Shown here: positions 54,235 to 63,471 of the stretch, one piece after another
Layout: every line of letters starts with the position of its first letter
How positions within the stretch are numbered: the first letter of the stretch is position 1
NCBI RefSeq assembly: GCF_014647755.1
Contig: NZ_BMPU01000002.1
Coordinates: forward strand, 62,001 to 126,000
Source: Porphyromonas pasteri
GTDB lineage: Bacteria > Bacteroidota > Bacteroidia > Bacteroidales > Porphyromonadaceae
Direction of reading: 5' to 3'
DNA: 64,000 nucleotides
Program-made: the position numbers and the translations under genes
The notes under the pieces: model-generated
Databases searched by the model: none
Told to the model about the DNA's origin: nothing
The model's input: only the letters and a program-made list of their open reading frames with translations

Positions 54235-55356
54235 CTATTTTGAAGGATTCAGTAGTTCAGTATAGATGTTGATCAGGCTGTTGATCATCTCATCTTTAGT
54301 AAAGACATCGTAGAAGCGATTGCGTGCCCCCTTGCTGTATGTCTTCCAAAGCTCGGGATCATCACAGATCTTGTGGACAGCCTCGGCCAGTGCGGCTGCA
54401 TCTTCGACGGGGACATTGATACCAGAGACACCATCTTCGTTGACCCAAGAAACACCAGACTCTGGAATCTTCGTAGCCACCACGGGACGGGAGAGGGACA
54501 TAGCCTCGACCAAGACGATAGCATAGGCCTCTGTCTTGATCGTAGAGCTAAGGCAGAAGACATCGCAAGCCCCGAAGTAAGCAGGCTTGAGCTTATCTGA
54601 GATGAAGCCTAAGAACTCCACTCTCTTCTCTAAGCCGAGCTTCTCAGTCAGCTCTAAAAGCTCTGCTCGCAGAGGGCCATCCCCTCCGATGATCAGGACA
54701 TAGTCATCACTGAGATGGGTCATCGCCTCGATCAGGTGGTGATATCCCTTGTAGGGGACGAGACGCCCCATATTGAAGACGATCTTCTTCCCGGGATATT
54801 GATCACGTATGGTCTTAATCTCATCCGAGAGCCATGGATAAGGATCTACACCGATCGGAAGGAAGGACGTCTTATCCTGAGCCTTACGCAGGAAGGGGGA
54901 CTCCTCTACATACACGGGCGTCGTCCCCAAGATCAGATCCGCACGACGAATCAGCCAGCTCTGCAAGGGAGAGAAGAAGCGAAGGAGGAACTTCTGCTTG
55001 AGGATATCACTATGCCAATGTAAGACCACCTTGCCTCGGTACCCAGAAAAGAAGAGAGCGAGCGTAGCCATCGGGTCAGGATGGTGTACATGGATGATAT
55101 CATACTCTGAGCAGATACGGCGAAGGCGGAAGATCATCTCAGGGGAGATCATCGTCGCAGCAAACTTCGTCAGGCTCTTAGTTCGGAAGATCCGAGACTC
55201 CTCAGAGAAGACGATATCCGTCGTCTCTCCATCATGCGAGGCACAGAGCATGTCTGAGGCAAAGCCTCGCTCAGCAAGGCCCTGGGTGAAGATCTCCATA
55301 ACCTTCTCCACACCTCCTTTGATGGGGTAGAACTTACCAAGTTGTAGAACTTTCAT
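54235..55356 (-). CDS. family 4 glycosyltransferase (1)
   Basis: The 373-residue GT-B protein starts MKVLQLGKFYPIKGGVEKVM and has the donor-binding region LSSTIKTEAYAIVLVEAMS (the EX7E motif area) followed by RPVVATKIPESG. It adds a sugar in the growing lipid-linked repeat unit. It lies 8 bp upstream of the priming transferase and 17 bp downstream of the next GT4, in a densely packed block. Donor and linkage cannot be read. Confidence 0.92.
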   Translation of the reverse strand: MKVLQLGKFYPIKGGVEKVMEIFTQGLAERGFASDMLCASHDGETTDIVFSEESRIFRTKSLTKFAATMISPEMIFRLRRICSEYDIIHVHHPDPMATLALFFSGYRGKVVLHWHSDILKQKFLLRFFSPLQSWLIRRADLILGTTPVYVEESPFLRKAQDKTSFLPIGVDPYPWLSDEIKTIRDQYPGKKIVFNMGRLVPYKGYHHLIEAMTHLSDDYVLIIGGDGPLRAELLELTEKLGLEKRVEFLGFISDKLKPAYFGACDVFCLSSTIKTEAYAIVLVEAMSLSRPVVATKIPESGVSWVNEDGVSGINVPVEDAAALAEAVHKICDDPELWKTYSKGARNRFYDVFTKDEMINSLINIYTELLNPSK

Positions 55357-55373
55357 CTTACAATATCTTGTGC

Positions 55374-56525
55374 CTAAGGAGTAGGCTGGGTAAAGCTATT
55401 TGGCTGTGTAGCTCCAGCGTCCGATAGTAGAAGCTCAAAGAGCTCGGACCACGAGCGTGCACTAGGAGCCTGCAAGGGGCGCTGTGGGACAGGCTTTAGC
55501 TGAGTATGATCTCCTCGAAGAACTCGCTCCATAGCATCAGCCAAGACTACGGCAGAGCTCGGATCAAAGAATCCCACAGCACCAGCACCAGCTGCTGTCT
55601 CGTGAGCAAATGGGAGATCCGACAAGAGCATCGGGCGATTATAGGGAAGGAATTCAGAGATGGGGAGCCCCCATGTCTCAATCCGCGAGGGGAAGACTAA
55701 GCAGTCTGTCCCAGCATAAGTCTCTTGGAGCTTATCACGGGACATAAAGCCTGCAAAATCGAGGCTCCTTACATTGCCCCAAGTAGAGTGAAGCCACTGT
55801 GCATACTTATTCTCCGTACCGTCAATAGTAAGGACCGTACGGAAAACCTCTACTCCGACACGCTGCTCCAAGATGCGAGTAGCCTCGGTGAGTAGCTCAA
55901 AGTTCTTATGGGCATCAGCTGTCGCAGCAAAGAGGAATGTGAACCGATGCCCCTCCGACTGAATCGTAGACTCTCTGGGAGGCAATTGCTCTCGCTGAGG
56001 GGGCGCTACAATGAAGCGGTCTTCTGGAAGCCCAAACATCTTACTAAACCCCTCTCGTAACCACTGCTGCTGAACGATCAAATAGCGATTGCGACGGATC
56101 CCAATGCGGTAAGCAAAGCGAGTGAACATCGCAAAGAGTGGGATCTTCTTATCAAAGCGAAAGTCTCGCAATCTCCAGTGCAGGAATGGGAAAGAGGTCT
56201 GACAGTAGACAGCCTGACGATGAGCTTGCACCCGTGGGGTCGTATCATGTAGGGAAAGCCACAGATCTATTGGGCCCAGCTCTCGAGATATTTTCCTCAT
56301 AGTCACGTACTCACACCAGAGGCGCTTCCCCCACCCATCGATTGCCCAGGGCAACTCAATGTACTGGATGTTGGGGTAGTCTGCGAGCTCCTGCTTGTGT
56401 ACCAAAGCCGTGACATGATAGTCGTGCCCAGGAGCCCATTCGGACAGGAAAGCGAGGCACTGACGAAGGATCGTCAATGTCCCCCCCTTGCGGAGATTGA
56501 CTGCGGAGATGACGATCTGCTTCAT
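55374..56525 (-). CDS. family 4 glycosyltransferase (2)
   Basis: The 383-residue protein has a GT4-like C-terminal half with FLFAATADAHKNFELLTEA, then GTDCLVFPSRIETWGLPISE and RPMLLSDLPFAHE. The N-terminal acceptor domain is diverged. It overlaps the upstream GT4 gene by 4 bp (ATGA-type junction), so the two are translationally coupled. Substrate unknown. Confidence 0.88.
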   Translation of the reverse strand: MKQIVISAVNLRKGGTLTILRQCLAFLSEWAPGHDYHVTALVHKQELADYPNIQYIELPWAIDGWGKRLWCEYVTMRKISRELGPIDLWLSLHDTTPRVQAHRQAVYCQTSFPFLHWRLRDFRFDKKIPLFAMFTRFAYRIGIRRNRYLIVQQQWLREGFSKMFGLPEDRFIVAPPQREQLPPRESTIQSEGHRFTFLFAATADAHKNFELLTEATRILEQRVGVEVFRTVLTIDGTENKYAQWLHSTWGNVRSLDFAGFMSRDKLQETYAGTDCLVFPSRIETWGLPISEFLPYNRPMLLSDLPFAHETAAGAGAVGFFDPSSAVVLADAMERVLRGDHTQLKPVPQRPLQAPSARSWSELFELLLSDAGATQPNSFTQPTP

Positions 56526-57667
56526 ACCGCAGAGGATTTATTGGGGACAAGTGATGAGAAGAGGTCCAGCCACTGCCCCATCACAGCATCTACTTCATAG
56601 CGAGCAGATGCCTTACGAGCATTAGCTCCCATTCGGACGCGCTCAGCCTCCGAATCCATCAGCTGGCGGAGGGCGGTGAGGAAACCTTCATCATCCCCCT
56701 GAGAGATGAGATAGCCATCTTCGCCTGGGTGAAGCACATCATTTGGCCCGCAAGGGCAGGCAAACGACACAATCGGAAGCCCCATATGCTGCGCTTCAAT
56801 AAGGACCATAGGGAGCCCCTCATAGCGTGAGGTCATCGCATAGATCGACGCACTTTGATATACCTCCTTCATCTGATGAGTGGGCTTCGCCAGCGTCACA
56901 GACGAGGAAAGTTCAAGACGAGTCACCTGCTGCTCAAGCTCAGGTCTCAGAGCTCCATCCCCATAGATTTCAAGCGTCCAGTCAGGATATGCAGGAGCAA
57001 TACGTTCCCAGAGGTCAAGCAGTTTAGCAAAGTTCTTTTGGAAATCATAGCGCCCAACAGCAATAACCTTGTGTGAGGTACAGGGCGAAGTCTCCTCAGA
57101 CACGAAGGGCAGAGGGTTCGGAATTACCCGAATATTGGGCAGTGGCCCCCAGTAGCCAGCATCTTCTTCAGTGAGGACAACGAAGCGGTCATAGGGTTTC
57201 ACAGTGCGCTCGTCAAGCTTTGTGCGAAGGATATCGATGAGATGCCATAGTCCGGTGCGACCATACTGTAGGCGCTTCAGTTTCGAGAAGTGGTACTCTA
57301 GGACCTTACGACTCCCATCCTTCATCTGGGGAAGAAGCGTCGCATCATCTCCAAACATAGAGATGACGATATCTGCTCGGAGCCGCTCTAAGAGCTCACT
57401 CAAACGCTGACGGTGCAGACGCTTCTTCTTGGGATAAGCCGTCAGCTTAGCTAAGATTCCTTGACCATTATTCTCGTCATAATTAATGCCGAGGTCATAT
57501 TGCTTGACTGAAGCTTCAAGCGAAAAAAATGGCTTACCCCCCTTTTGGTCCGTGGTGACGATAATGAGCTCATGCCCCTGTCCCGCCAGATAATTTACCT
57601 TGCGAGTCAGGACACGCTCCATCCCCCCAGAGTTGGAGGTAGCTGGGATACAATAGACTATTCGCAT
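56522..57667 (-). CDS. family 4 glycosyltransferase (3)
   Basis: The 381-residue GT-B protein starts MRIVYCIPATSNSGGMERVL (a typical GGMERV acceptor loop). Its donor region is ASIYAMTSRYEGLPMVLIEA followed by GLPIVSFACPCGPNDVL. It overlaps the polymerase-like gene by 10 bp at its 5' end and the next GT4 by 4 bp at its 3' end. Confidence 0.92.
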   Translation of the reverse strand: MRIVYCIPATSNSGGMERVLTRKVNYLAGQGHELIIVTTDQKGGKPFFSLEASVKQYDLGINYDENNGQGILAKLTAYPKKKRLHRQRLSELLERLRADIVISMFGDDATLLPQMKDGSRKVLEYHFSKLKRLQYGRTGLWHLIDILRTKLDERTVKPYDRFVVLTEEDAGYWGPLPNIRVIPNPLPFVSEETSPCTSHKVIAVGRYDFQKNFAKLLDLWERIAPAYPDWTLEIYGDGALRPELEQQVTRLELSSSVTLAKPTHQMKEVYQSASIYAMTSRYEGLPMVLIEAQHMGLPIVSFACPCGPNDVLHPGEDGYLISQGDDEGFLTALRQLMDSEAERVRMGANARKASARYEVDAVMGQWLDLFSSLVPNKSSAV

Positions 57668-58941
57668 AGCTCAGCTGTTGCTTCGGGGAATATTCCATTA
57701 ATATGATCACTCTCTTCGGCTGTGAACCAGAAGAAGAAGACATAAATCATCAAGATATCCGTCGACACCTTCAGCCAGACAATAAAAGTCATCGCCAAAT
57801 AGAAAAGAAACAACCAGAAGTAACGAGGATACTTGCGAGCGAAGTAGTAGGCATAGTAGACAAAGCTCGAGGCAAACGTCACAAAGCCTATAAGTCCTGA
57901 GTAGAGAATTAATCGGCAATAGCCAATGTCGGTACTGTAGACGAACCCCCCATACCATCCAGACCCAATGATCCAGGTCTTATCATCTTCTGGCCAGCGC
58001 CACATGGTCTGAAGAACCTCCGTAGACCCCGTCGTGAACTCCCCCTTATTGAAGTAGTTGAAGAACCCTTCAAAGGCAAACATCAGTTGTCCTCGGAAGT
58101 ATTCACTGGTATTGTAGAGGAGAATCCCAGCAACAGAGAAGAAGACTAGCAGCAAGCTAAAAGTTGCCATCGTCTGTACCATCTCCTTGCGAATCCTAAA
58201 TCCAATCGCATTACTCCTGAAGAGCAACAGGACAAGCCCCATAGCCATGCCTGTAGAGGTGGTACGAGCTACCATATTTCCGATTGCTGAGATGAGAAAA
58301 TAGGATAGGAGGAATAAAAATACAATCCTCCGACTCTTCTGTACCTCTGTATCAGTGCATACGACTGCTGAGATAAGAATCAAGACGAGTGAGAAGCGCA
58401 CCCCTGCTGGGTCAAGAGCCGCACTAAAGCAACGCATTCGGTCAATGCTCTCGTAAAAATCACCCGCCCAAAAGACGATGGAATCAGTGAAATTCTGTGC
58501 TGCAGGAAAGTTATCATTAAGCAATCCCGTGATACACTGAAAAACAGTCACTCCAACCAAGTAGTATGTAATACGAGAGACCGTGACCTCTCCATGGACA
58601 ATACGTATGCACCGTATCGCAGGGTAGACCGAGAACACCCACACCAAGAAGGTGGTGATATAGTTGGCGTAGCTATAGTCATCCGTATTATTTATTTCTA
58701 CTGCGATTAGGTTGACCAGCGAATACAGAATCGAGAAGATGGCTCCACCAAGGAGTACACGAGGGATAGATATGCCTTTACCACCACGCCACGAATCATA
58801 GAGAAACCAGAGCACCCCGAAGAGCGCTAGGATCATCTTCGTGTTAGGACCAGAAGCCCAGAACGCAAAGTTAAATGAATAGTAGGAGCCGTTCACAAGA
58901 ACGGCTATGGTCAGGATCTGAATAAGCTTCCACATATGCAC
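57658..58941 (-). CDS. wzy: Wzy-like polysaccharide polymerase
   Basis: The 427-residue protein is very hydrophobic with about ten to twelve predicted membrane helices. A periplasmic loop (about 285-335) contains the WIIGSGWYGG segment typical of O-antigen ligase/polymerase-like proteins. As the only such protein in the operon it is the likely Wzy that joins repeat units in the periplasm. Its region is visibly richer in A and T than flanking genes, as is common for polymerase genes acquired by transfer. No Wzx flippase is present in the operon. Confidence 0.78.
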   Translation of the reverse strand: MHMWKLIQILTIAVLVNGSYYSFNFAFWASGPNTKMILALFGVLWFLYDSWRGGKGISIPRVLLGGAIFSILYSLVNLIAVEINNTDDYSYANYITTFLVWVFSVYPAIRCIRIVHGEVTVSRITYYLVGVTVFQCITGLLNDNFPAAQNFTDSIVFWAGDFYESIDRMRCFSAALDPAGVRFSLVLILISAVVCTDTEVQKSRRIVFLFLLSYFLISAIGNMVARTTSTGMAMGLVLLLFRSNAIGFRIRKEMVQTMATFSLLLVFFSVAGILLYNTSEYFRGQLMFAFEGFFNYFNKGEFTTGSTEVLQTMWRWPEDDKTWIIGSGWYGGFVYSTDIGYCRLILYSGLIGFVTFASSFVYYAYYFARKYPRYFWLFLFYLAMTFIVWLKVSTDILMIYVFFFWFTAEESDHINGIFPEATAELCE

Positions 58942-58949
58942 TACTATTC

Positions 58950-59936
58950 TTAGCGATAAAGAGCCTTATAGAGCCACTGCATGACGAGCTTATCGTAGAG
59001 CCTCACAAACCAGAACTGCCCTCGTGAGGCCATCCACTGCAATAGCTTCGTACGCAGTGGGAGATGCTGGTTCTTGAGGATATACTCATTGCTCTCAGGA
59101 TACATACGAGTCCAGCGCTCATAGTCGCGAGCGTTATGTGAGAGCAAAAGGGGAAGCTTGAGATTGAGCTTCAGATAGTGGAGAAGCTCCAACGACTCCT
59201 TGGAGGCTTGTAGCGTTAGATAGCGCTCAAGCTCCAAGACATTAGTCTGCACTTGCTGCCAGTGCTCAGGCCGATAGGTACTAGTAATTTGGTTATCTGA
59301 GCGAACATAGGTATAGAAAGGTTGGTGGACAATAGCCACTCGACCTGCACGCTGGAGCAACTTTCCCATAAGCATCAGGTCCTCCCCCATATTCTCACCA
59401 GGAAGGAAGCGTAGTGCAGGTGCCTGCTCTATCAGGCTACGACGAAGGAGGAAGAGCCAAAGATTCCACTTCATTCGCCCATAACATATCTGAGCAAAAG
59501 CCTCTCCACCTGTCTTCACATCGGGTTGAGTAATAGGTCGCTGACTCATCCCCTCCTGTAGTAGGTACTCGCACCCAACGACATCAGCCCGAGACTCTTC
59601 TGCTACTTGGACTAAGGCTGCAATGGCTGTTGGCTGCAGAAGGTCATCAGCATCAACCGAATAGATGTATTCACCTCGAGCAGCATCAAGCCCTGTATTA
59701 CGAGCTACAGCGACCCCACGGTTAACCTCATGATGCAGGATCGTCACCTCAATACCCGAAGCCTCTAAGCTGGAGCGCTCGCTCTCAAGGTATGCAAGAC
59801 CATCATCAGGACTGCAGTCATCAATAAAGACGAGCTGTAGTGGCCGATAGGTCTGAGCCTTCAGCTGAGCTAAACATGCAGGGAGCGTCTCGACTGCACG
59901 ATATACTGGGATAATAATGGAGACTAGCGGGCTCAT
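58950..59936 (-). CDS. family 2 glycosyltransferase of the exopolysaccharide operon
   Basis: The 328-residue protein has the GT-A motifs LVSIIIPVYRAVETLPACLA, FIDDCSPDDG, ARNTGLDAARGEYIYSVDAD and, further on, GENMGEDLML. It ends with basic helical residues (RLYDKLVMQWLYKALYR) suited to membrane association. It is 8 bp before the polymerase gene and 11 bp after the GT14 gene. Confidence 0.93.
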   Translation of the reverse strand: MSPLVSIIIPVYRAVETLPACLAQLKAQTYRPLQLVFIDDCSPDDGLAYLESERSSLEASGIEVTILHHEVNRGVAVARNTGLDAARGEYIYSVDADDLLQPTAIAALVQVAEESRADVVGCEYLLQEGMSQRPITQPDVKTGGEAFAQICYGRMKWNLWLFLLRRSLIEQAPALRFLPGENMGEDLMLMGKLLQRAGRVAIVHQPFYTYVRSDNQITSTYRPEHWQQVQTNVLELERYLTLQASKESLELLHYLKLNLKLPLLLSHNARDYERWTRMYPESNEYILKNQHLPLRTKLLQWMASRGQFWFVRLYDKLVMQWLYKALYR

Positions 59937-59947
59937 CAGCCTTCGGT

Positions 59948-60817
59948 TCAGGGAGTAGATAGGGCTAAAATCTCTTGGAGAAATGCCTTATCACGCGAAT
60001 TAAATTTGCGAGCAAAGAGATACTCCGTCTGCTGAAGTGCAGGGAGATCTTGGGAAGTGAAATCAATGAGCTGCCCATCAGCTCTCCAGCCGATGTAGCG
60101 CATCGCTCCTCGACTTTCATCGGTAGCATCAAAGAGACGCTCCATAAAGGGAGTATCCCAAATAAGTGTTGGGACGAAGTATTCGTCAGCACCAAAGGTA
60201 CGAGAAAAGATGGTGAACGCACGATCCTCTTGCTCCAAGAGGTAGTCTATAAGTTCGTGGGTGATACTGACCCACTGCCCCCCCTTGTGGAAAGGTATCG
60301 TGGTATTACGTCGGATACCTAAGAGGACCTGAGTCTGAATAACCAGGTAGCGAAGTATGCGCTTAATTGCAAAGACGCACCCACTACCACGGAATGACCT
60401 CGTGAAGGGATGCCAATAATGTAGCGCCCGATCAGCATGGCTATTCATCGGACGCTGATGTAGTCCCACAAACTCCTTCCCTTGGTGCTGGGCAAAGAAG
60501 CTATGGATATAGTCTTGATTCTTCAGGGGAAGATCCACCCCCGAGATAAGATGGTGATGGCTGTACTGACTGCCAGAGTCCACGACCGCATGGAAGAGCT
60601 TGTACTCTGCCTCAAGCATACTCACATCAGCCCAGCGCACATCCACTCGATCCTTGAGGATGTAGAGCCCTGCATGCTGGGTCTTAATATCAGGTAAGAT
60701 AGAGAGCTTGCGGTCAAAATGGATATAGATATCATTGCGCACATCATCCAGCCTCTCGACGAGAAGCGAGAGGAGCTCAGGCTCATTATGAGCCAGTATG
60801 AGATAAGCATGTTTCAT
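59948..60817 (-). CDS. GT14-type (core-2/I-branching-like) glycosyltransferase
   Basis: The 289-residue protein matches bacterial GT14 enzymes: MKHAYLILAHNEPELLSLLV, NDIYIHFDRK, HHHLISGVDLPLKNQDYIH and the GADEYFVPTLIWDT acidic region. Known relatives add beta-1,6-GlcNAc or xylose-type branches. It is the first gene of the operon. The gap upstream (60818-60863) contains no recognisable TAnnTTTG box, so the promoter is unclear. Confidence 0.9.
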   Translation of the reverse strand: MKHAYLILAHNEPELLSLLVERLDDVRNDIYIHFDRKLSILPDIKTQHAGLYILKDRVDVRWADVSMLEAEYKLFHAVVDSGSQYSHHHLISGVDLPLKNQDYIHSFFAQHQGKEFVGLHQRPMNSHADRALHYWHPFTRSFRGSGCVFAIKRILRYLVIQTQVLLGIRRNTTIPFHKGGQWVSITHELIDYLLEQEDRAFTIFSRTFGADEYFVPTLIWDTPFMERLFDATDESRGAMRYIGWRADGQLIDFTSQDLPALQQTEYLFARKFNSRDKAFLQEILALSTP

Positions 60818-60863
60818 ACCGCAATGATGGCAGGTATTGATAGTGTAGTAGCTAAAAGCAAGG

Positions 60864-60914
60864 GGCCTCCCCCTTAGCAGAGACTATGAATAGCTCAGAC
60901 TAAAGAGGGAGGCC
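60864..60914 (-). terminator. terminator of ompA
   Basis: GGCCTCCC (60864-60871) pairs with GGGAGGCC (60907-60914), extended by CTTA/TAAA-type pairing, 69 bp past the ompA stop. A second weaker repeat GACCTTG/CAAGGTC spans about 60928-60962. Confidence 0.6.
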
Positions 60915-60982
60915 ACTTAGGGGGCTGACCTTGGGATACAGCTTACAGCCGCCTACAAGGTCAGTAGGGGAGAGTAAGAGGA

Positions 60983-62308
60983 TTACTCGGCGACCTTCGA
61001 CAGGACTGAGCGGCTGCAGCGGGGGTCGTTGTAGTACATGTTAGCAACACCACCGTGCGAATCCTTCTTCAGCTGAGACTCAGATACACCGAACTCATTA
61101 ACGAGGCAGTTGTAAACAACTTCAGCACGCTTGCGAGCGAGGAAGATGTTACGCTTTACGCTACCCGTACCCTTATCAGCATAACCAGAGACAGAGTAAA
61201 CGAGCTTGGGGTTAGCCTTGAGAGCTTCAGCAAGGAAGCCGAGGTTTACACGGTCCTTGTTGCTGAGCGTCCAGCGGTTGATGGGGAAGGTAACCAGAAG
61301 AGGCATACCAGCAGCAACGTTCTCGGGGGTAACTTCGCGGTTGAGAGCTTCCTCTAGCTGACGACGGAGGTCGCTGTTCTGACCTTCGAGGTCGCTCAGA
61401 CGGCCACGGAGGTCGTTGAGGACGTTTTCGTTGACGCGGATCGTGGTGATCGTGCTACGATCCCAGCCACGCTTGGGGAAGTTGTAGCTAACACCTACAG
61501 TAGCGGTCAGGAGACCTTCACCCCAGCGACCAGCCGTGTTAACAGGAACACCAGCAGGCGTAGCAGAAACGTCTTCCTGGTCGAAGTGGTCACCAACATA
61601 AGCACCACGGATATCGAGATTGATATCCCAAGCGCGGTTGATACGGAAGCGGTTGAGGAGACCAACGCTTGCAGTCACTTCATTTGAGTGACGACCCGTC
61701 GTGGAAGCACGCTCAAGAGTCGTAGCGAAGCCGAGACCAGCGTAAGGGATCAGCGAGTAGAAGCGATCTTCATTGTAACCGCAGACCATCTGCGTAACAT
61801 TGAAGAGCACGTCAGCGTGAGCGTGAATGTACTGCTGTTCGGTTTCGAAGACAGGATAATTTACGTTAGAGTGCTGGTAAAGCTTACCAGTGCGCGTAGC
61901 AGGATTCCAGTCTACGATGAAGCCACCGTAGTTACCACGGTTGACACCTGGAGCAACAGCGTTGTTATGACCAGTCCAAGCAGACAGCCCCTTGATCTTA
62001 TAGCCATTAGCACCGAGACGGATACCAATACCAGGGGTGAACCACTTACCGAAGTAAGCTTCGAAGTTAGGAGTGATACGATCGACAAAACGCATCTGCT
62101 TGTCGTGGTCACCAAAATACATCTGTGCACCAGCACCAATACCAGCGAACCAGTTAGCGCCGAAGCGATTCGTTTCAACACGATACTTGTCAGCATCCTT
62201 CACCTCTACCGTATATACGGAATCGGTCGTCTGCTGAGCACGCAGAGCAGGAGCCAGTGAGAGGCATGCAACTGCAGCAATTAAACTCTTTCTTAACATC
62301 ATATTCAT
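60983..62308 (-). CDS. OmpA-family outer membrane protein
   Basis: The 441-residue protein has a signal peptide (cleavage near ALRAQ) and a beta-barrel N-terminal domain (about 40-310, alternating aromatic strands). A short coiled coil with LRGRLSDLEGQNSDLRRQL (about 305-330) leads to a C-terminal peptidoglycan-binding OmpA domain. That domain has VSGYADKGTGSVKRNIFLAR, the conserved Asp/Arg pair. It tethers outer membrane to peptidoglycan, like the paired OmpA proteins of Porphyromonas. The C-terminus RSVLSKVAE is unusual in being non-aromatic, as expected for a soluble terminal domain. Confidence 0.93.
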   Translation of the reverse strand: MNMMLRKSLIAAVACLSLAPALRAQQTTDSVYTVEVKDADKYRVETNRFGANWFAGIGAGAQMYFGDHDKQMRFVDRITPNFEAYFGKWFTPGIGIRLGANGYKIKGLSAWTGHNNAVAPGVNRGNYGGFIVDWNPATRTGKLYQHSNVNYPVFETEQQYIHAHADVLFNVTQMVCGYNEDRFYSLIPYAGLGFATTLERASTTGRHSNEVTASVGLLNRFRINRAWDINLDIRGAYVGDHFDQEDVSATPAGVPVNTAGRWGEGLLTATVGVSYNFPKRGWDRSTITTIRVNENVLNDLRGRLSDLEGQNSDLRRQLEEALNREVTPENVAAGMPLLVTFPINRWTLSNKDRVNLGFLAEALKANPKLVYSVSGYADKGTGSVKRNIFLARKRAEVVYNCLVNEFGVSESQLKKDSHGGVANMYYNDPRCSRSVLSKVAE

Positions 62309-62522
62309 ATTTAATTATTGAGTATACGTTCTTTTTCACACTCACAGATGGGCTACGGCAGACAGCGTGAGGCACACGCAAAGTCCTTGAGAGAGGCGAC
62401 CTTGAGTTGTTTTACAAGGATCTATCATTCACCTATGAGAGGCGGAGTAAGTCCCTAAAGCGGCAAGCCGCAAGCAGGGACACATCCTGTGGCCCTTCGC
62501 ATAGGGTCACATTTACACACGG

Positions 62523-62552
62523 CAAAGATAACGTTTTTATACGTAAATGCAA
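62523..62552 (-). promoter_or_regulatory. ompA promoter
   Basis: TATCTTTG on the minus strand (62523-62530) and TTG (plus-strand CAA 62550-62552) are 19 bp apart. The resulting leader to the ATG at 62308 is about 208 nt and holds no open frame or riboswitch I recognise; abundant OmpA mRNAs often carry long stabilising leaders. Confidence 0.8.
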
Positions 62553-62628
62553 TAGATCCCACTTATTGACAACATCAATATCGGGGGATCAAGGTTGCTT
62601 GAGGCGGCAAATAAGGTGGACTCCCCTG

Positions 62629-63426
62629 TTAAGGCAAGTCGATCACACCCAATTCTCCCTGGGGGATACTCAGCTCTTCTGCTACCGAAGGATCAGCCTG
62701 ACAGAGAGCCAAGAGCGCACGATGCGCAGCATCCTGGTGGGCGACCTTTTTATTCGGACCACTCCCTACACCGACCTTGCGCTCATCGACATAGACCCCA
62801 CAGACGAAGGGAGCTCCACTGCGCTTCGGCTCCTGGAGCATACGGAAGTCAAGAGTAAGGTGGTGCTTCTGCGTCCACTCCAAGAGCAGCGACTTATAAT
62901 TCGTAGTCTGCTCTCGTAGGCTTGCCTCAAGCTCCATAAAGAGGGGCACCATACGCTGGTGGACGAACGCCTCGGCACGGGCATAGCCCTGATCAAGGAA
63001 GATTGCCCCGATGAGCGCCTCCAGCGTATTACCATATATATCGGTACTCCCCTGACGAGCCTCGCGGCGGATCTGAAGCAGGCGATCAAGCCCCATACGC
63101 TGGGCGACAGCATTATTGACCTTACGCCCGACGATAGCACCACGACGCTTACTCATCTCACCCTCGTTCCAGTGTGGGTGACGCTGGTAGAGGTAATGAC
63201 TCATTGCCGTGGCCAGCACCGAGTCACCAAGGAACTCCAAGCGCTCATTATTGAGCTTGAAACCCTCCTTGTCGGTCTTACTCACCGAGCTATGGCGGAA
63301 AGCCAAGTCGTAGAGCTCGGGGTCACGTGGCTCGAAGCCGAGGAGCTCGACGAGTAGGAAGAGAGGCTCCTTGGGCTTGCGCCCAAAGAGCCTCATAAGT
63401 CCGTCTCGCACGATACGTATAATCAT
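62629..63426 (-). CDS. rnc: ribonuclease III
   Basis: The 265-residue protein has the RNase III catalytic domain with signature NERLEFLGDSVLATAMSHYL (about 59-78) and the second acidic cluster YGNTLEALIGAIFLD. A C-terminal double-stranded RNA-binding domain follows (NYKSLLLEWTQKHH through KKVAHQDAAHRALLALC). It cuts structured RNAs such as rRNA precursors. It follows fabF by 45 bp, the arrangement acpP-fabF-rnc common in Bacteroidota. Confidence 0.97.
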   Translation of the reverse strand: MIIRIVRDGLMRLFGRKPKEPLFLLVELLGFEPRDPELYDLAFRHSSVSKTDKEGFKLNNERLEFLGDSVLATAMSHYLYQRHPHWNEGEMSKRRGAIVGRKVNNAVAQRMGLDRLLQIRREARQGSTDIYGNTLEALIGAIFLDQGYARAEAFVHQRMVPLFMELEASLREQTTNYKSLLLEWTQKHHLTLDFRMLQEPKRSGAPFVCGVYVDERKVGVGSGPNKKVAHQDAAHRALLALCQADPSVAEELSIPQGELGVIDLP

Positions 63427-63471
63427 AGAGCTATAGAGGGAGTCTTGATAATACGTGGCTGTGGAGCCGTA

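Noticed and set aside
62407-62919. Plus-strand frame crossing the ompA promoter and the rnc 3' end
   Set aside because: It runs antisense to rnc and contains the mapped ompA promoter; no domain is visible.
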